A DNA stretch of 64,000 nucleotides from a virus. The notes below the pieces were generated by a model. The model ran no database searches. It was given only the letters and a program-made list of their open reading frames with translations, and was not told the DNA's origin. Numbering within the stretch: position 1 is the first letter of the stretch; each line of letters opens with the position of its first letter. Shown piece after piece: positions 52,382 through 61,992 of this stretch. Made by a program: the position numbers and the translations under genes. The stretch is from IMG/VR virus record IMGVR_UViG_3300024259_000010, positions 124,001-188,000 of that record; one strand, written 5' to 3'.

Positions 52382-55300
52382 ATGAGGAAGTATTTAAATA
52401 AAGCCTTACTGACATCTATTATGTTTATTAGCATGATGAGCAGTAATGGTTATGGGCAAACACCATATACAGATGGTATGCCTATTACAGATATTGCAAA
52501 TAAACAACCTATGAGTATTATATCTGGTAAGATTAATTATGGTTGGGATCAACTATATAACTTATCTCAAGGACAAGGAGCATCCGGTCTAAGAATCGAT
52601 GCATTGGAAGCTCAAACAAATTACTGGAACTCGGTGTCTAATAATGTGACACAGAATTATGAAGCTGCTGATACATTATTAGATAATTCTAAACTTAATA
52701 TCACTAATGGTGTATTTGTTACATCACTGAGTTCTACTGATGGTAGTGAGGTAGTTAGTTTATCCCCAAGTGAGGTATCTGTATTTAACGGAACTAGTGG
52801 AAGTAAACTAACAGACTTAGATATATCTATTACTGATGGTAGTGATAGAGCATCATTGACTCCAGGTACTCTCGCTTTAGATAATTTATTTATATTACAA
52901 ACAACTTCTAGTAAATTAGAAGTAAGTAAAAATGATCCAAACTATACCACACAGATTAATGGTGATGTGCAGATTAGTAAAGGTGATGCTTCTCTAGATT
53001 CATTAACAATGGGATATTGGACTATCAATAATTGGTATGACATTATAGGACCAATACCGCTGCAATATACTATTGAAAGAGGTATATGGGCAGGTCAAGT
53101 ATTATATTGGACAGCTACTACTCAGGGGAGACCAACCTATAATAATAATGATGTAACATTATACTGGGATGGGGAAAAGTGGAGACTGACCGACAATGGA
53201 GCGATTTATTATGTATGTACTTCCAACACACAACATCCACCATGGGACCATGAATGGAATGCAGTACCATCAGGTTTAACATATAATCCTACAACAAGTC
53301 CTTTACTCACACGGCAATTAAACTCTAAACAGGAGATGATGAATGTTGTAGACAGTAAAGTAGATATGTTAAATGGTACTGCTACTAATCTAACTGTCGA
53401 TACATTATTAACAGCAGACGATGTTATTATAACTGAAAGTGCTCTTATTGACGGTGTAGATATAAAAGATTATGCAGTGTATATTGAAGATGATCCTGAG
53501 AACTGGGCGAAGTTAACAAGTGAAAAACTACGAATAGATTCAGTTATTGAAGAATGGGAACTTCCAACTGAAACCAATCGGATGGATCTGACATCAAGTG
53601 GTATTGGGATAGATGATTATACGAATGATAAACATGCTTCTTTTAACCCAAGTGCGGTAACCTTTGGTACGACTACTGATTCCGCTACTTTATCAGCATC
53701 CCACCTAGCATTGGGACACAATGATACTTCTGTAGAATCAGATGGTACTGATGTAATGATAGGTAATACATACATAGATACTATAATCAAAGCTAATAGT
53801 TTGGTTGATATACAAGCAAGTGTTGATATCATGGATGATCTTACTGTAGACGACCGATCATACTTCTATGGTACTGTAAATTTCAAAGATACTGTATGGT
53901 TAACCGATGGTGATAATGGTGGTCAAGTATGGATGCAAGATACTAGAGTTACTCTGGTCGATGTTGCATTTACTACATCCGATGGATTATGTACGTTCGT
54001 TGTTCCTGATCATGGGTTAAATAATAACAATAATACAGATGTAGCTATATTAGCTAGTAATCAAAATGATCTACCAATTGGTGTTCAATACGTTATTGAT
54101 GTCTTGGATAACAATACGTTTACAGTTCCTGCTGGTGCTGGTGCTGATGGATTAGGTGGTACTGCTGATATAAATGAAGATGGTAAAACAGCATATGTAT
54201 ATAATTCATGGACTGACAGACATAGTTTTAACAGCCCTGTAACATTCGACGTAAATCATCAGGTGACTATGGAAGGACCTGTTGTTATTGCTGAAGCAAC
54301 ACTCGATGATCTCTATGTAAAAGGTAGTACTTATCTCAATTCCGATAGAGGTACTGGTAATGTAATATTACGAGGCCAAAGTGTTGTGTTAGATAATCAA
54401 GCATTTACTTCTGGAATGGGTGATGATATCCTAGTTGCAAAAACAGACCATGGATTAATTAGTGGTGACAATGTCAATGTTACATTGTCAAGTAATACTG
54501 GAGATCTACCAAATGGTGCATATGGTGTGTATGTACTCAATGACAATATGTTTATGGTAGACTCTGGTGGTGTTATCAATGGTGAAGGTGGTACAGCAAC
54601 TTTCACTGAACAAGATTCAACTCCATATCAATATGTTAATGCCTATGATAAACATTACTTTTATAGTGAAGTGGATTTTTCAGAACCAGTTACTATTAGT
54701 GAAGTGGATTTTTCAGAACCAGTTACTATTAGTGAAGGGACACTTGGCAATATTACATTAAGTGATGATATAGATGCTGCTGAATATAATATTGAAAATG
54801 TTGATGATATGGATGTCACTACGGTTTCAGTAGATGGCTATACTGTTGCAGATATCGATTCATTTGATTTACTATTAGGTAATTCTTCTTTGGGGACTAA
54901 GATTGATTCAAATAGCTCTGGTATTGAAATGGATCATAATGTTAAAATGAATTTCCAACTTAATGTGGCAGGTAAATCAACATTTAATTATCTCAATGGA
55001 TATAATGATTTCAAAATTAGAAACTATACTTCGGATGAAGTAGATGCACCATTCACATCTGTTGTAGGTAATACAGTAACATTTAATTATTATCACGGTT
55101 TGCAGAATGGTGATCAAATTCGTATTCAGAATTCATCTGCTGAAAATGAACTACCAAATGGATACTACAACATATCTCGAATAGATAGTAGTACCTTTAC
55201 CGTTGATGCTGGCCAGCCTGGTACTGGAGCAGCTGGTACTGCAGATGTAGCAGAAGAAAGTAAAGATGTACTTTTCTACGATGTAGGTGATGATGAATTC

Positions 55301-55951
55301 ACATTCAATAGTCCCGTATCATTTGGATATGGTCATCAGGTAACTATAGATGGACCTATTGATATAAATGACGGTCTTACATTAGGTGGTGATATAGATG
55401 CTGCTGTATATGATATTAATAATGTTGGTGAGTTACAAGCTACATCTTTAGAAGCTTCAGATTCCACTGGTTATTTACTTACGTCTGTAGTTGGAGGCGA
55501 GGGTGATATACGTTGGGTACCAGGAACAGTAGGAGGTCTTGCAACAATTGACTTCCGTATTGAACCTAATAACAATGATGATGGTAATTATAGATTCGGC
55601 TTGTCTTCTGGTAGCACAGGGGCTAATTCCATTGAGATATTCTCACCAAATAGTGCAATTAAAAATACTAGATTATCTTGTGGTAATATCACATATATTA
55701 ATGGTAATACAGACTTAAATAGAGCAGCTCAAACTGTTGTCATAGGAGCCACTTCTGGTACTGACAATACTGATACTCTATTGGAAGTAAAGTCAACACC
55801 TGATTTACCGGGTTGTTTCTTATTACCACGAATGAGCACAGCTGATCGCGATACATATATAAGTTCACCAACTGCAGGACATATGATATTTAATACAACA
55901 ACCACAAAAGCTGAAGTGTACGATGGTTCTACATGGCAAGCTTGTTGGTAA
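52382..55951 (+). CDS. Very large fibre-like protein with a Sec signal peptide (1189 aa)
   Basis: 1189 aa. The first 27 residues look like a Sec signal: RKYLNK, hydrophobic ALLTSIMFISMMSS, and a possible cut near SNGYGQ. The rest is beta-rich and fibre-like. Three modules of about 100 residues repeat, each with a DHGL or YHGL opening, LPNG or LPIG, FTV or FMV, and a TAD or TATF strand (near residues 535-615, 670-760, and 890-985). An exact 33-bp tandem duplication (54668-54733) repeats EVDFSEPVTIS. The C-terminus (LPRMSTADRDTYISSPT) is seen in other fibre tips. AAGGAAAGGG precedes the ATG. Export would be odd for a virion fibre. Confidence 0.6.
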   Translation: MRKYLNKALLTSIMFISMMSSNGYGQTPYTDGMPITDIANKQPMSIISGKINYGWDQLYNLSQGQGASGLRIDALEAQTNYWNSVSNNVTQNYEAADTLLDNSKLNITNGVFVTSLSSTDGSEVVSLSPSEVSVFNGTSGSKLTDLDISITDGSDRASLTPGTLALDNLFILQTTSSKLEVSKNDPNYTTQINGDVQISKGDASLDSLTMGYWTINNWYDIIGPIPLQYTIERGIWAGQVLYWTATTQGRPTYNNNDVTLYWDGEKWRLTDNGAIYYVCTSNTQHPPWDHEWNAVPSGLTYNPTTSPLLTRQLNSKQEMMNVVDSKVDMLNGTATNLTVDTLLTADDVIITESALIDGVDIKDYAVYIEDDPENWAKLTSEKLRIDSVIEEWELPTETNRMDLTSSGIGIDDYTNDKHASFNPSAVTFGTTTDSATLSASHLALGHNDTSVESDGTDVMIGNTYIDTIIKANSLVDIQASVDIMDDLTVDDRSYFYGTVNFKDTVWLTDGDNGGQVWMQDTRVTLVDVAFTTSDGLCTFVVPDHGLNNNNNTDVAILASNQNDLPIGVQYVIDVLDNNTFTVPAGAGADGLGGTADINEDGKTAYVYNSWTDRHSFNSPVTFDVNHQVTMEGPVVIAEATLDDLYVKGSTYLNSDRGTGNVILRGQSVVLDNQAFTSGMGDDILVAKTDHGLISGDNVNVTLSSNTGDLPNGAYGVYVLNDNMFMVDSGGVINGEGGTATFTEQDSTPYQYVNAYDKHYFYSEVDFSEPVTISEVDFSEPVTISEGTLGNITLSDDIDAAEYNIENVDDMDVTTVSVDGYTVADIDSFDLLLGNSSLGTKIDSNSSGIEMDHNVKMNFQLNVAGKSTFNYLNGYNDFKIRNYTSDEVDAPFTSVVGNTVTFNYYHGLQNGDQIRIQNSSAENELPNGYYNISRIDSSTFTVDAGQPGTGAAGTADVAEESKDVLFYDVGDDEFTFNSPVSFGYGHQVTIDGPIDINDGLTLGGDIDAAVYDINNVGELQATSLEASDSTGYLLTSVVGGEGDIRWVPGTVGGLATIDFRIEPNNNDDGNYRFGLSSGSTGANSIEIFSPNSAIKNTRLSCGNITYINGNTDLNRAAQTVVIGATSGTDNTDTLLEVKSTPDLPGCFLLPRMSTADRDTYISSPTAGHMIFNTTTTKAEVYDGSTWQACW
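54668..54733 (+). repeat. Exact 33-bp tandem duplication
   Basis: Two identical 33-nt copies (54668-54700, 54701-54733) in frame in the 1189-aa gene; repeats EVDFSEPVTIS. Perfect identity indicates a recent duplication or slippage. Confidence 0.9.
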
Positions 55952-56002
55952 CACATAACTTAAATAAACAAATTGTTAAACTAGAAAGAAAAGGAATAGA
56001 AA

Positions 56003-56407
56003 ATGAAGAAATTAATTATTATTGGATTGATGGCACTTATCGGCGGTGGATTATTTGGAGATGTTTACCCAGCTCCTACTAACACTACATTCACATTAAC
56101 CGTAACTGCTTTTGATGTCCGTAAGACTGAAGCTAATGTAGATGGCTCATGGGATATCATTACTGATGTTGTATTGGATAAAGAATTATCTAATGCTGAT
56201 GAAGAAGGTTCTAATGAATCTGTTAAGGTCCGCACTATCCGTGCTGATGTTACAGTATTTGCAGAAGAGATTGCTACAGCTGCTGGTATTGACATTGAAG
56301 TCGAAGGATGGGAAGCATTGTTAACCACAAAGCCATATGCTGAAGTTCGAGTAGCTGTCATTACTGCCGCTCAGATGAAAGTCATTGCTCTTGTAATGGC
56401 TCCCTAG
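56003..56407 (+). CDS. Secreted protein with signal peptide (134 aa)
   Basis: 134 aa. The start KKLIIIGLMALIGGGLFG is a Sec signal, with possible cleavage near GDVYPAP. The mature part is beta-rich and acidic. It follows the 1189-aa gene by 51 nt and has an AAAAGGAA site. Two signal-peptide genes in a row suggest that they act together outside the cytoplasm, perhaps as a surface pair. No family recognised. Confidence 0.6.
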   Translation: MKKLIIIGLMALIGGGLFGDVYPAPTNTTFTLTVTAFDVRKTEANVDGSWDIITDVVLDKELSNADEEGSNESVKVRTIRADVTVFAEEIATAAGIDIEVEGWEALLTTKPYAEVRVAVITAAQMKVIALVMAP

Positions 56408-56418
56408 TGTGAACTAAA

Positions 56419-56817
56419 ATGATAAAAAAGTATTACAAATGGACATTGGAAGATGGTGATGTCACTATTATAATACCTGATAAATATAAATTACCAGACT
56501 TCGAGAATGAATGGGTCACGATCAAGGATAATGTGATGACTATTCGAAATGGTTATTCATGGGATGGATGTAGTCCTAAAAGAATACTATTTGGAAAACT
56601 CATTGTAGGAACTTGGGATGGACCCATTGATCCGGGGACTGGTAAACAAGTAGCTTATATACCTAGCTTAGTACATGATATATTATGTCAATTTGAAATT
56701 GGTACTCGTAAGAGAGCTGATCGTATATTTAGATATTTACTAGATCTTGTGGATTTTAAATTCAAAAGATTGTATTATAGGGCTGTAAGAATATTTGGAT
56801 TCTTTGTATCATTTTAA
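56419..56817 (+). CDS. DUF1353-like protein (132 aa)
   Basis: 132 aa. IRNGYSWDGCSPKRI, SLVHDILCQ, and RADRIFRYLL match my memory of DUF1353, a phage family related to lysis or structural modules: a G-Y-x-x-D-x-x-S-x-P stretch, then HD near the middle. The HD pair could bind metal. Twelve nt separate it from the secreted protein. A terminator follows, ending this operon. Confidence 0.65.
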   Translation: MIKKYYKWTLEDGDVTIIIPDKYKLPDFENEWVTIKDNVMTIRNGYSWDGCSPKRILFGKLIVGTWDGPIDPGTGKQVAYIPSLVHDILCQFEIGTRKRADRIFRYLLDLVDFKFKRLYYRAVRIFGFFVSF

Positions 56818-56824
56818 TATTACA

Positions 56825-56860
56825 AAAGACACGTAGTGGTTAATTTCACTACGTGTCTTT
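56825..56860 (+). terminator. Hairpin terminator
   Basis: A 14-bp stem (56825-56838 with 56847-56860) with 8-nt loop, followed by ATTTCCTTTTTA. Confidence 0.8.
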
Positions 56861-56907
56861 ATTTCCTTTTTATTTGGATTCAGTACGGATATCTTGAATG
56901 TGATTAA

Positions 56908-57012
56908 ATGGTGATTCCAAGAGTAGAAAAAGTAATAATAACAGGGCTAAATTTTGAAGTAGATCATGTAATCCGATTTAGATACATATTAGTATTGTTT
57001 ATAAAATACTGA
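56908..57012 (+). CDS. Tentative small ORF (34 aa)
   Basis: 34 aa (VIPRVEKVIITG start, FRYILVLFIKY hydrophobic end) in the gap before the ribonucleotide reductase. No ribosome site is seen, so it is probably not translated. Confidence 0.2.
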   Translation: MVIPRVEKVIITGLNFEVDHVIRFRYILVLFIKY

Positions 57013-57061
57013 AGGTAGTTATGGTATGAGTTGGAAAATAGATTGAAGGGAAATGGAATAT

Positions 57062-59308
57062 ATGAATACTCTTAATATTGAAAATAAAATTATCAAACGT
57101 GATGGATCTGTTGTGGAATACGATGGTTCTAAAATCACAAAAGCTGTTTTAAAAGCAATCGAAAATGTTTCACAGGAGAATGTAGAAACTAATTACAAAT
57201 TAGCTGAAGAGATCTCAGCTGCAGTAGAGAATGTTATTAAATGGAAGTTTGTTTCCATTGATGATAATATTGAAAATATCAACATTGAAGAAATTCAGAA
57301 TATTGTAGAACAACAGATGATGTCTATGGGACACTTTGATATTGGACGTTCGTTCATTGTACATCGTGAAGAACAGAAGCAAAAGCGTAATACACGACTA
57401 CGCCCCGACATTACAGCTATTGAGGACTATGTATTTACTAGTAAGTATGCGCGTTATATCCCAGAGCTTAATCGTCGTGAAACATTTGAAGAAACATGTA
57501 CTCGTGTAAAAGATATGTTCATCAAACAATATCCTAATATTGAAGATGATATTGAATGGGCATTTGAACGTGTGCTTGATAAACAATGCCTACCTTCTAT
57601 GCGTGCTATGCAATTTGGTGGTGTTCCAGTAGAACGTCATAATGCAAGATTGTACAACTGTAGTTTCTCATTATGTGATAGAGTTGATTTCTTTAAAGAA
57701 TCTATGTACTTATTACTATGTGGAGTTGGTGTTGGATTTAGTGTTGAGTTTGAACATGTTGAAAAGATTCCTAAGCTTGCACAGTCACTTGATAAACATG
57801 ATGTTAAACATCATATCATTGCTGATAGTATTGAAGGTTGGGCTGATGCAATTAGTGAACTTGTCGACAGTTATATCAAAGGAACATATGTTGAATTCTC
57901 ATATGCTGAGATTCGTCCATTCGGAGCTGCTATCTCATCTGGTGGAAGAGCACCCGGTCATGTTGCATTAAAGAACTCTATTGAAAAATGTCGATTAGTT
58001 CTTGATGGTGCATTAGGTCGTCAGTTGAAACCTATTGAATGTTATGACATGATTATGCATAGTGCCGATGCTGTACTAGCTGGTGGTGTGAGACGTAGTG
58101 CTTGTATTTGTTTGTTCTCCCAAGATGATGGTGAGATGATCAATGCTAAACGTGATAATTGGTTTGAAACTAATCCACAACGTGCTCGTTCTAATAACTC
58201 TGTTAAGCTCATCCGTAAAGATGTAACTAAAGCACAGTTCATGCGTGTGTTCCAGAAGCAGAAAGAATGGGGTGAACCTGGATTCTTCTTTGCTAACGAT
58301 CTTAATCATGGAACTAACCCTTGTTGTGAAATTGGACTCGATCCTACATTGGAAACAGAAGATGGATTAGTTACTGGTTGGCAGTTCTGTAACCTGACTG
58401 AGATCAATGGTAGTAAGTTAGTTAACGTAGATGCTTTTAGAGAAGCAGTTACAGCAGCTACTATTATTGGAACATGTCAAGCAGGATTTACAAGCTTCCC
58501 ATATCTAGGAAGTGTTACTGAAGATATTTGTAAACGTGATGCTCTATTGGGTGTATCTATTACAGGTATGATGGAACATCCTGATGTAGCATTAGATCCT
58601 GATACTCAGAAGATGATGGCTTTGTATGCAGTTGGTGTAAATGATAAGATGTCTAAGAAGATTAATATCAATCAAGCTAAACGTATTACTTGTGTTAAAC
58701 CAGCTGGGACTACATCATTAGTATTAGGAACAGCTTCTGGTATTCATCCTCGACATGCTCGTAGATACTTCAGACGTGTTCAAGCAAGTATTGCAGATCC
58801 TGTCTACAAACACTTCAAAGCAGCTAATCCACATATGTGTGAAGCATCTGTTTATAGTGCTAATCAAACTGATGATGTTATTTCATTCTGTATTGAATCT
58901 AGCCCTGATGCGATCCTACGTAAAGATGTTTCTGCTCTTGATCTACTTGGTCATGTTTTGAACACTCAGAACAACTGGGTTAAGTATGGTAATACTGTCG
59001 ATATGGATGGTCTAAATCATAACGTTTCCAACACCGTTACAGTAGCTGAAGGCGATTGGGATAAAGTATCGGAATTCATCTGGAACAACCGTAGCGACTT
59101 TACAGGTGTTACAACACTAGCTGACTTTGGTGACAAGATGTACCAACAAGCTCCACATGAAGAAGTCACTACAAATGGTGATGAGAAAACATGGGGCGAT
59201 ACTATCTCTAAATTCAATAAAGTGGACTACACTGAATTGAAAGAACAAGAGGATGTCACAACATTAAATAAAGAAATTGCATGTGCCGGTGGTAAGTGTG
59301 ATATCTAA
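57062..59308 (+). CDS. nrdJ: Class II (B12-dependent) ribonucleoside-triphosphate reductase, monomeric NrdJ type
   Basis: 748 aa. Residues 1-95 form an ATP-cone-like regulatory domain (IIKRDGSVVEYDGSKI). The catalytic barrel has NCSFSL (C200), LLLCGVGVGFS, NPCCEI (N419, C421, E423) and QFCNLTEIN (C443), matching the RTPR residues N406, C408, E410 and the redox Cys pair. The C-terminus CAGGKCDI (C741, C746) matches the CX4C thioredoxin-linked shuttle. The enzyme makes deoxynucleotides with adenosylcobalamin, needing no iron or oxygen. ATG 57062 fits GAAGGGAA better than the earlier ATG at 57053. Confidence 0.88.
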   Translation: MNTLNIENKIIKRDGSVVEYDGSKITKAVLKAIENVSQENVETNYKLAEEISAAVENVIKWKFVSIDDNIENINIEEIQNIVEQQMMSMGHFDIGRSFIVHREEQKQKRNTRLRPDITAIEDYVFTSKYARYIPELNRRETFEETCTRVKDMFIKQYPNIEDDIEWAFERVLDKQCLPSMRAMQFGGVPVERHNARLYNCSFSLCDRVDFFKESMYLLLCGVGVGFSVEFEHVEKIPKLAQSLDKHDVKHHIIADSIEGWADAISELVDSYIKGTYVEFSYAEIRPFGAAISSGGRAPGHVALKNSIEKCRLVLDGALGRQLKPIECYDMIMHSADAVLAGGVRRSACICLFSQDDGEMINAKRDNWFETNPQRARSNNSVKLIRKDVTKAQFMRVFQKQKEWGEPGFFFANDLNHGTNPCCEIGLDPTLETEDGLVTGWQFCNLTEINGSKLVNVDAFREAVTAATIIGTCQAGFTSFPYLGSVTEDICKRDALLGVSITGMMEHPDVALDPDTQKMMALYAVGVNDKMSKKININQAKRITCVKPAGTTSLVLGTASGIHPRHARRYFRRVQASIADPVYKHFKAANPHMCEASVYSANQTDDVISFCIESSPDAILRKDVSALDLLGHVLNTQNNWVKYGNTVDMDGLNHNVSNTVTVAEGDWDKVSEFIWNNRSDFTGVTTLADFGDKMYQQAPHEEVTTNGDEKTWGDTISKFNKVDYTELKEQEDVTTLNKEIACAGGKCDI

Positions 59309-59486
59309 GTTATATAACTTTATAACTAGACCAGATACCACATCATTATTTGGAAAAGTATTTCCATTGTGGTTATCCCTTATATGGGACATAGGGATTA
59401 TGATATCTCTATTTCTTATATTTTGGGGTGGTATGCTTGGTTTCGGAATAGTAGCTTTGAAATTTTTCCCAATCCTAGGAGGATAA
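59298..59486 (+). CDS. Small membrane protein, GTG start (62 aa)
   Basis: 62 aa from a GTG inside the last codons of nrdJ, coupled to it by overlap. A hydrophobic region (VFPLWLSLIWDIG, then IMISLFLIFWGGMLGFGIVAL) forms one or two membrane helices. The next gene starts one base after its stop. Start codon tentative: GTG at 59298 has GGTGG before it; other in-frame GTG codons lie upstream. Confidence 0.55.
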   Translation: MISKLYNFITRPDTTSLFGKVFPLWLSLIWDIGIMISLFLIFWGGMLGFGIVALKFFPILGG

Positions 59487-59487
59487 T

Positions 59488-59958
59488 ATGAAAGAAAATA
59501 TGTATAATAAAAAACAGATAGCTGATTTCTTAAAGAAGCAGTTCCCAAGTAGTACAACTAAGATTGTACTTGAAGATGATCTTTATGAGATCTTACCTAA
59601 GAAGTTTTTCAAATTAAGTTTAATGCAGAGAATCCTAGGAGTGAAAGCTTGGGAGTATGCATTGGGTGGAGCAGATTGTGGTAAACGTGCTGTTAGATTA
59701 TGCGCATACTACTTCTCTAAGTTCCATGATAAAGGTGGTGTTAAGTTTTTCCAAGAAGGATTAATGCCTGCACCGATTGTTGGTATTGTTAAGTACAAAC
59801 GTGAACGTCAACAAGATTGGCATATCATTCTAGCTACAGTTCTTGTAGAAGATGGTAAAATGAAACTCATGTTTATAGAACGCAAAAAAGATCATTTATG
59901 GTATCCTACTCTTAGTGATACTGAGATGAGATCTATTAAATATTTCCATTCGTATTAA
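59488..59958 (+). CDS. Unknown protein (156 aa)
   Basis: 156 aa with GGADCGKRAVRLCAYYFS and WHIILATVLVEDGKM stretches. The Cys near residue 62 followed by aliphatic residues, the WHII segment and an acidic strand recall a small beta-barrel or papain-like fold, but I do not recognise a family. AGGAGG precedes the ATG. It is likely co-transcribed with nrdJ and the membrane protein. Confidence 0.55.
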   Translation: MKENMYNKKQIADFLKKQFPSSTTKIVLEDDLYEILPKKFFKLSLMQRILGVKAWEYALGGADCGKRAVRLCAYYFSKFHDKGGVKFFQEGLMPAPIVGIVKYKRERQQDWHIILATVLVEDGKMKLMFIERKKDHLWYPTLSDTEMRSIKYFHSY

Positions 59959-59980
59959 TTAATTTGTTATAGGTTTAATA

Positions 59981-59989
59981 CATTATATA
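59981..59989 (+). promoter_or_regulatory. Late-type-like motif CATTATATA
   Basis: 36 nt before the start at 60026; lacks the final G of CATTNTATG. Same sequence as at 45771. Confidence 0.35.
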
Positions 59990-60025
59990 GATTTAATAGA
60001 ATCGTATTAATAAGGAGAAAGTAAC

Positions 60026-60604
60026 ATGGAAGAACCTGCAGTTGAAGAAGTACAGGAACTTAACGTAGAAGAAATTGTTGATAACGTATCACCTGTTGAA
60101 AATAAAGAAGAAGATGATGGAACAGGTTTCCCATTGTTAGAAGATATGTCTTTTCTAGAATCAGGTGGTGTTGACAAAGATGGTAATCCAGTTGTTGACC
60201 AAGCGGCTCTACAAAAGCAGCTCGAAGAATCTAAACGTTCTACTCTATTGAAAATGGAACACATTGAACAAACGATCACTGATGTACCTAGACCATCATC
60301 ATGGACTGAAGCACATAAGTATGCGGATATCATTATACGAGTAATGGATATGAAGCAACAATATGGTGAAGGCCCAACTGGTGATCCATCAGCTGTAATT
60401 AAACTCATGCCTAAAGATATCGCCGATAGAGATCTTAAGGAAGAGTATCAAAAAGTTGAAGCTAAAGAATCTGACCTCAGTTTTCGTGGTCGTGAGTTAA
60501 TCAGTAAGTTGTATTTCATTTATGGTAAACGCACATATGCTAATATTGTAAGATCTGCCGCTAACACAGCAAAGGTAAATCTAGTTAAAAAATGGTGGGA
60601 GTAG
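60026..60604 (+). CDS. Unknown acidic protein before the RecA-like gene (192 aa)
   Basis: 192 aa. Residues 1-50 are very acidic (MEEPAVEEVQELNVEE); residues 60-192 are helical with a basic tail (KVNLVKKWW). AAGGAG precedes the ATG. It ends one base before the RecA-like gene, so the two are coupled. It may be a recombination mediator or loading partner (the role UvsY plays in T4); this is inference from position. Confidence 0.5.
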   Translation: MEEPAVEEVQELNVEEIVDNVSPVENKEEDDGTGFPLLEDMSFLESGGVDKDGNPVVDQAALQKQLEESKRSTLLKMEHIEQTITDVPRPSSWTEAHKYADIIIRVMDMKQQYGEGPTGDPSAVIKLMPKDIADRDLKEEYQKVEAKESDLSFRGRELISKLYFIYGKRTYANIVRSAANTAKVNLVKKWWE

Positions 60605-60605
60605 T

Positions 60606-61985
60606 ATGAGTAATAACGTATTCGAGTCACTATATGGAGATAGTCCTCCATTAACATTATTTAACACAGGTACATTGTTCGACCTTATGGCTGGAGCATA
60701 TACTGTAGGCTCGGATGGTAAGTTTTATCTAAATGGGGGTTTAGGTAATTTTATCACCGGTCTCCATGGAAGAGGTAATACTTTTAAAAGTACTCTTACT
60801 GATGCTCTTGTTATGGGTGTTCTTCGTAACTATGATGATGTTCAATGCTTCTGTGTTGATACTGAACATAGTAAAGATAAAGCACGCATCATGTCCTTTG
60901 TTAATAGTGGTATATTTGAACCTACAGATGTATCAGATAGATTCCATCTTAAAGCTGGTCCTGAATGGACTATCAATAAAGTATGGGATTTAGTTAAGCA
61001 AGTTTGTGAACTAAAGGCTAAGAATAAAAAAGCTCTTTATCAGAAAACTAACTTCCTAGATTATCATGGTAAACAGATGAATGTCTGGTCACCAACTATT
61101 ATCTGGATCGATAGTTTCTCTCAACTTAAATCTGATGCAGAAGGTGATATCCTCGGATTGGATGCTGATGCTAAATCAAAGAAAGATGAGCGTGAAATAG
61201 AGAATAAGAAAAATAAGACTCTCTATATGGATGATGGTAATAAGAAGACTATGTTGATGGCCGCATTAAATAAGATGTGTGCTGAGTATGGTATCATCAT
61301 TACAACCACTGCTCATACTGGTGATAACTTTGCTATGGATGGTGCACCACCTTCTAAAGAGTTATTACATCAGAAACAAAAAGATAAGATCAAAGGAGTT
61401 GGATCTAAGTTCACAACATTGACACATGTTCTTACTCAGGTACAATCCTGTAAGTTCTGTCAAGACAGTGCTAAGAAAGCTCTTTACTGTGATGGTGCAA
61501 CTGCTGATCAAGATCTAAATGAATTAAGTGTTGTTATCAGTAGAAACAAAGTAGGTGCAAGTGGTATCTCTGTTCCATTCGTTGTATCCCAAGCACATGG
61601 ATTGTTAAACGATGTTAGCAATCTTAACTTCTTGAGAACATATGGATATGAAGGTTTGACTGGCGGTGCTAGTAAACCTAACAATAGTTGTTCATGGTTG
61701 CCCGAAACTACCTTCACTCGAAACAATGTTAGAGAGAAGTTTAGAGGCGATTACCAACTATGTCGTGCAATGGAATTAGTTGCAAGATATAGATATATTC
61801 AATTATCATGGAATCTAAGTAAACTACCTATTGATTTCACTCGACCACCCGAACAAGTATTCGACCTATTGACCAAGTCTTCAATGAAGATGGAAGATAT
61901 TTTGAATACTACATCTAATTGGTCCTTTAAGAAACGTGATCGTGAGTTCATGACTCTGTTCGACATTATTGGACAAATCAAATAA
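60606..61985 (+). CDS. RecA/UvsX-like recombinase
   Basis: 459 aa. P-loop GLHGRGNTFKST at residues 52-63 (Lys61) is an unusual Walker A; Walker B TIIWIDSFSQL (Asp169) and a THTGDN-like loop (IITTTAHTGD) complete the RecA core. DTEHSKD near residue 85-91 contains the Glu expected after strand 3. The N-terminus is short. It would form filaments for strand exchange and recombination-dependent replication; SbcC and RuvC in the window suit the pathway. It is coupled to the acidic 60026 protein, and a GAAA-capped hairpin ends the operon. Confidence 0.82.
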   Translation: MSNNVFESLYGDSPPLTLFNTGTLFDLMAGAYTVGSDGKFYLNGGLGNFITGLHGRGNTFKSTLTDALVMGVLRNYDDVQCFCVDTEHSKDKARIMSFVNSGIFEPTDVSDRFHLKAGPEWTINKVWDLVKQVCELKAKNKKALYQKTNFLDYHGKQMNVWSPTIIWIDSFSQLKSDAEGDILGLDADAKSKKDEREIENKKNKTLYMDDGNKKTMLMAALNKMCAEYGIIITTTAHTGDNFAMDGAPPSKELLHQKQKDKIKGVGSKFTTLTHVLTQVQSCKFCQDSAKKALYCDGATADQDLNELSVVISRNKVGASGISVPFVVSQAHGLLNDVSNLNFLRTYGYEGLTGGASKPNNSCSWLPETTFTRNNVREKFRGDYQLCRAMELVARYRYIQLSWNLSKLPIDFTRPPEQVFDLLTKSSMKMEDILNTTSNWSFKKRDREFMTLFDIIGQIK

Positions 61986-61992
61986 ATTATAT

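Noticed and set aside
57053-57061. ATG at 57053 as the nrdJ start
   Set aside because: GAAGGGA is only about 3 nt away, too near. ATG 57062 has the proper spacing and starts MNTLNIENK.
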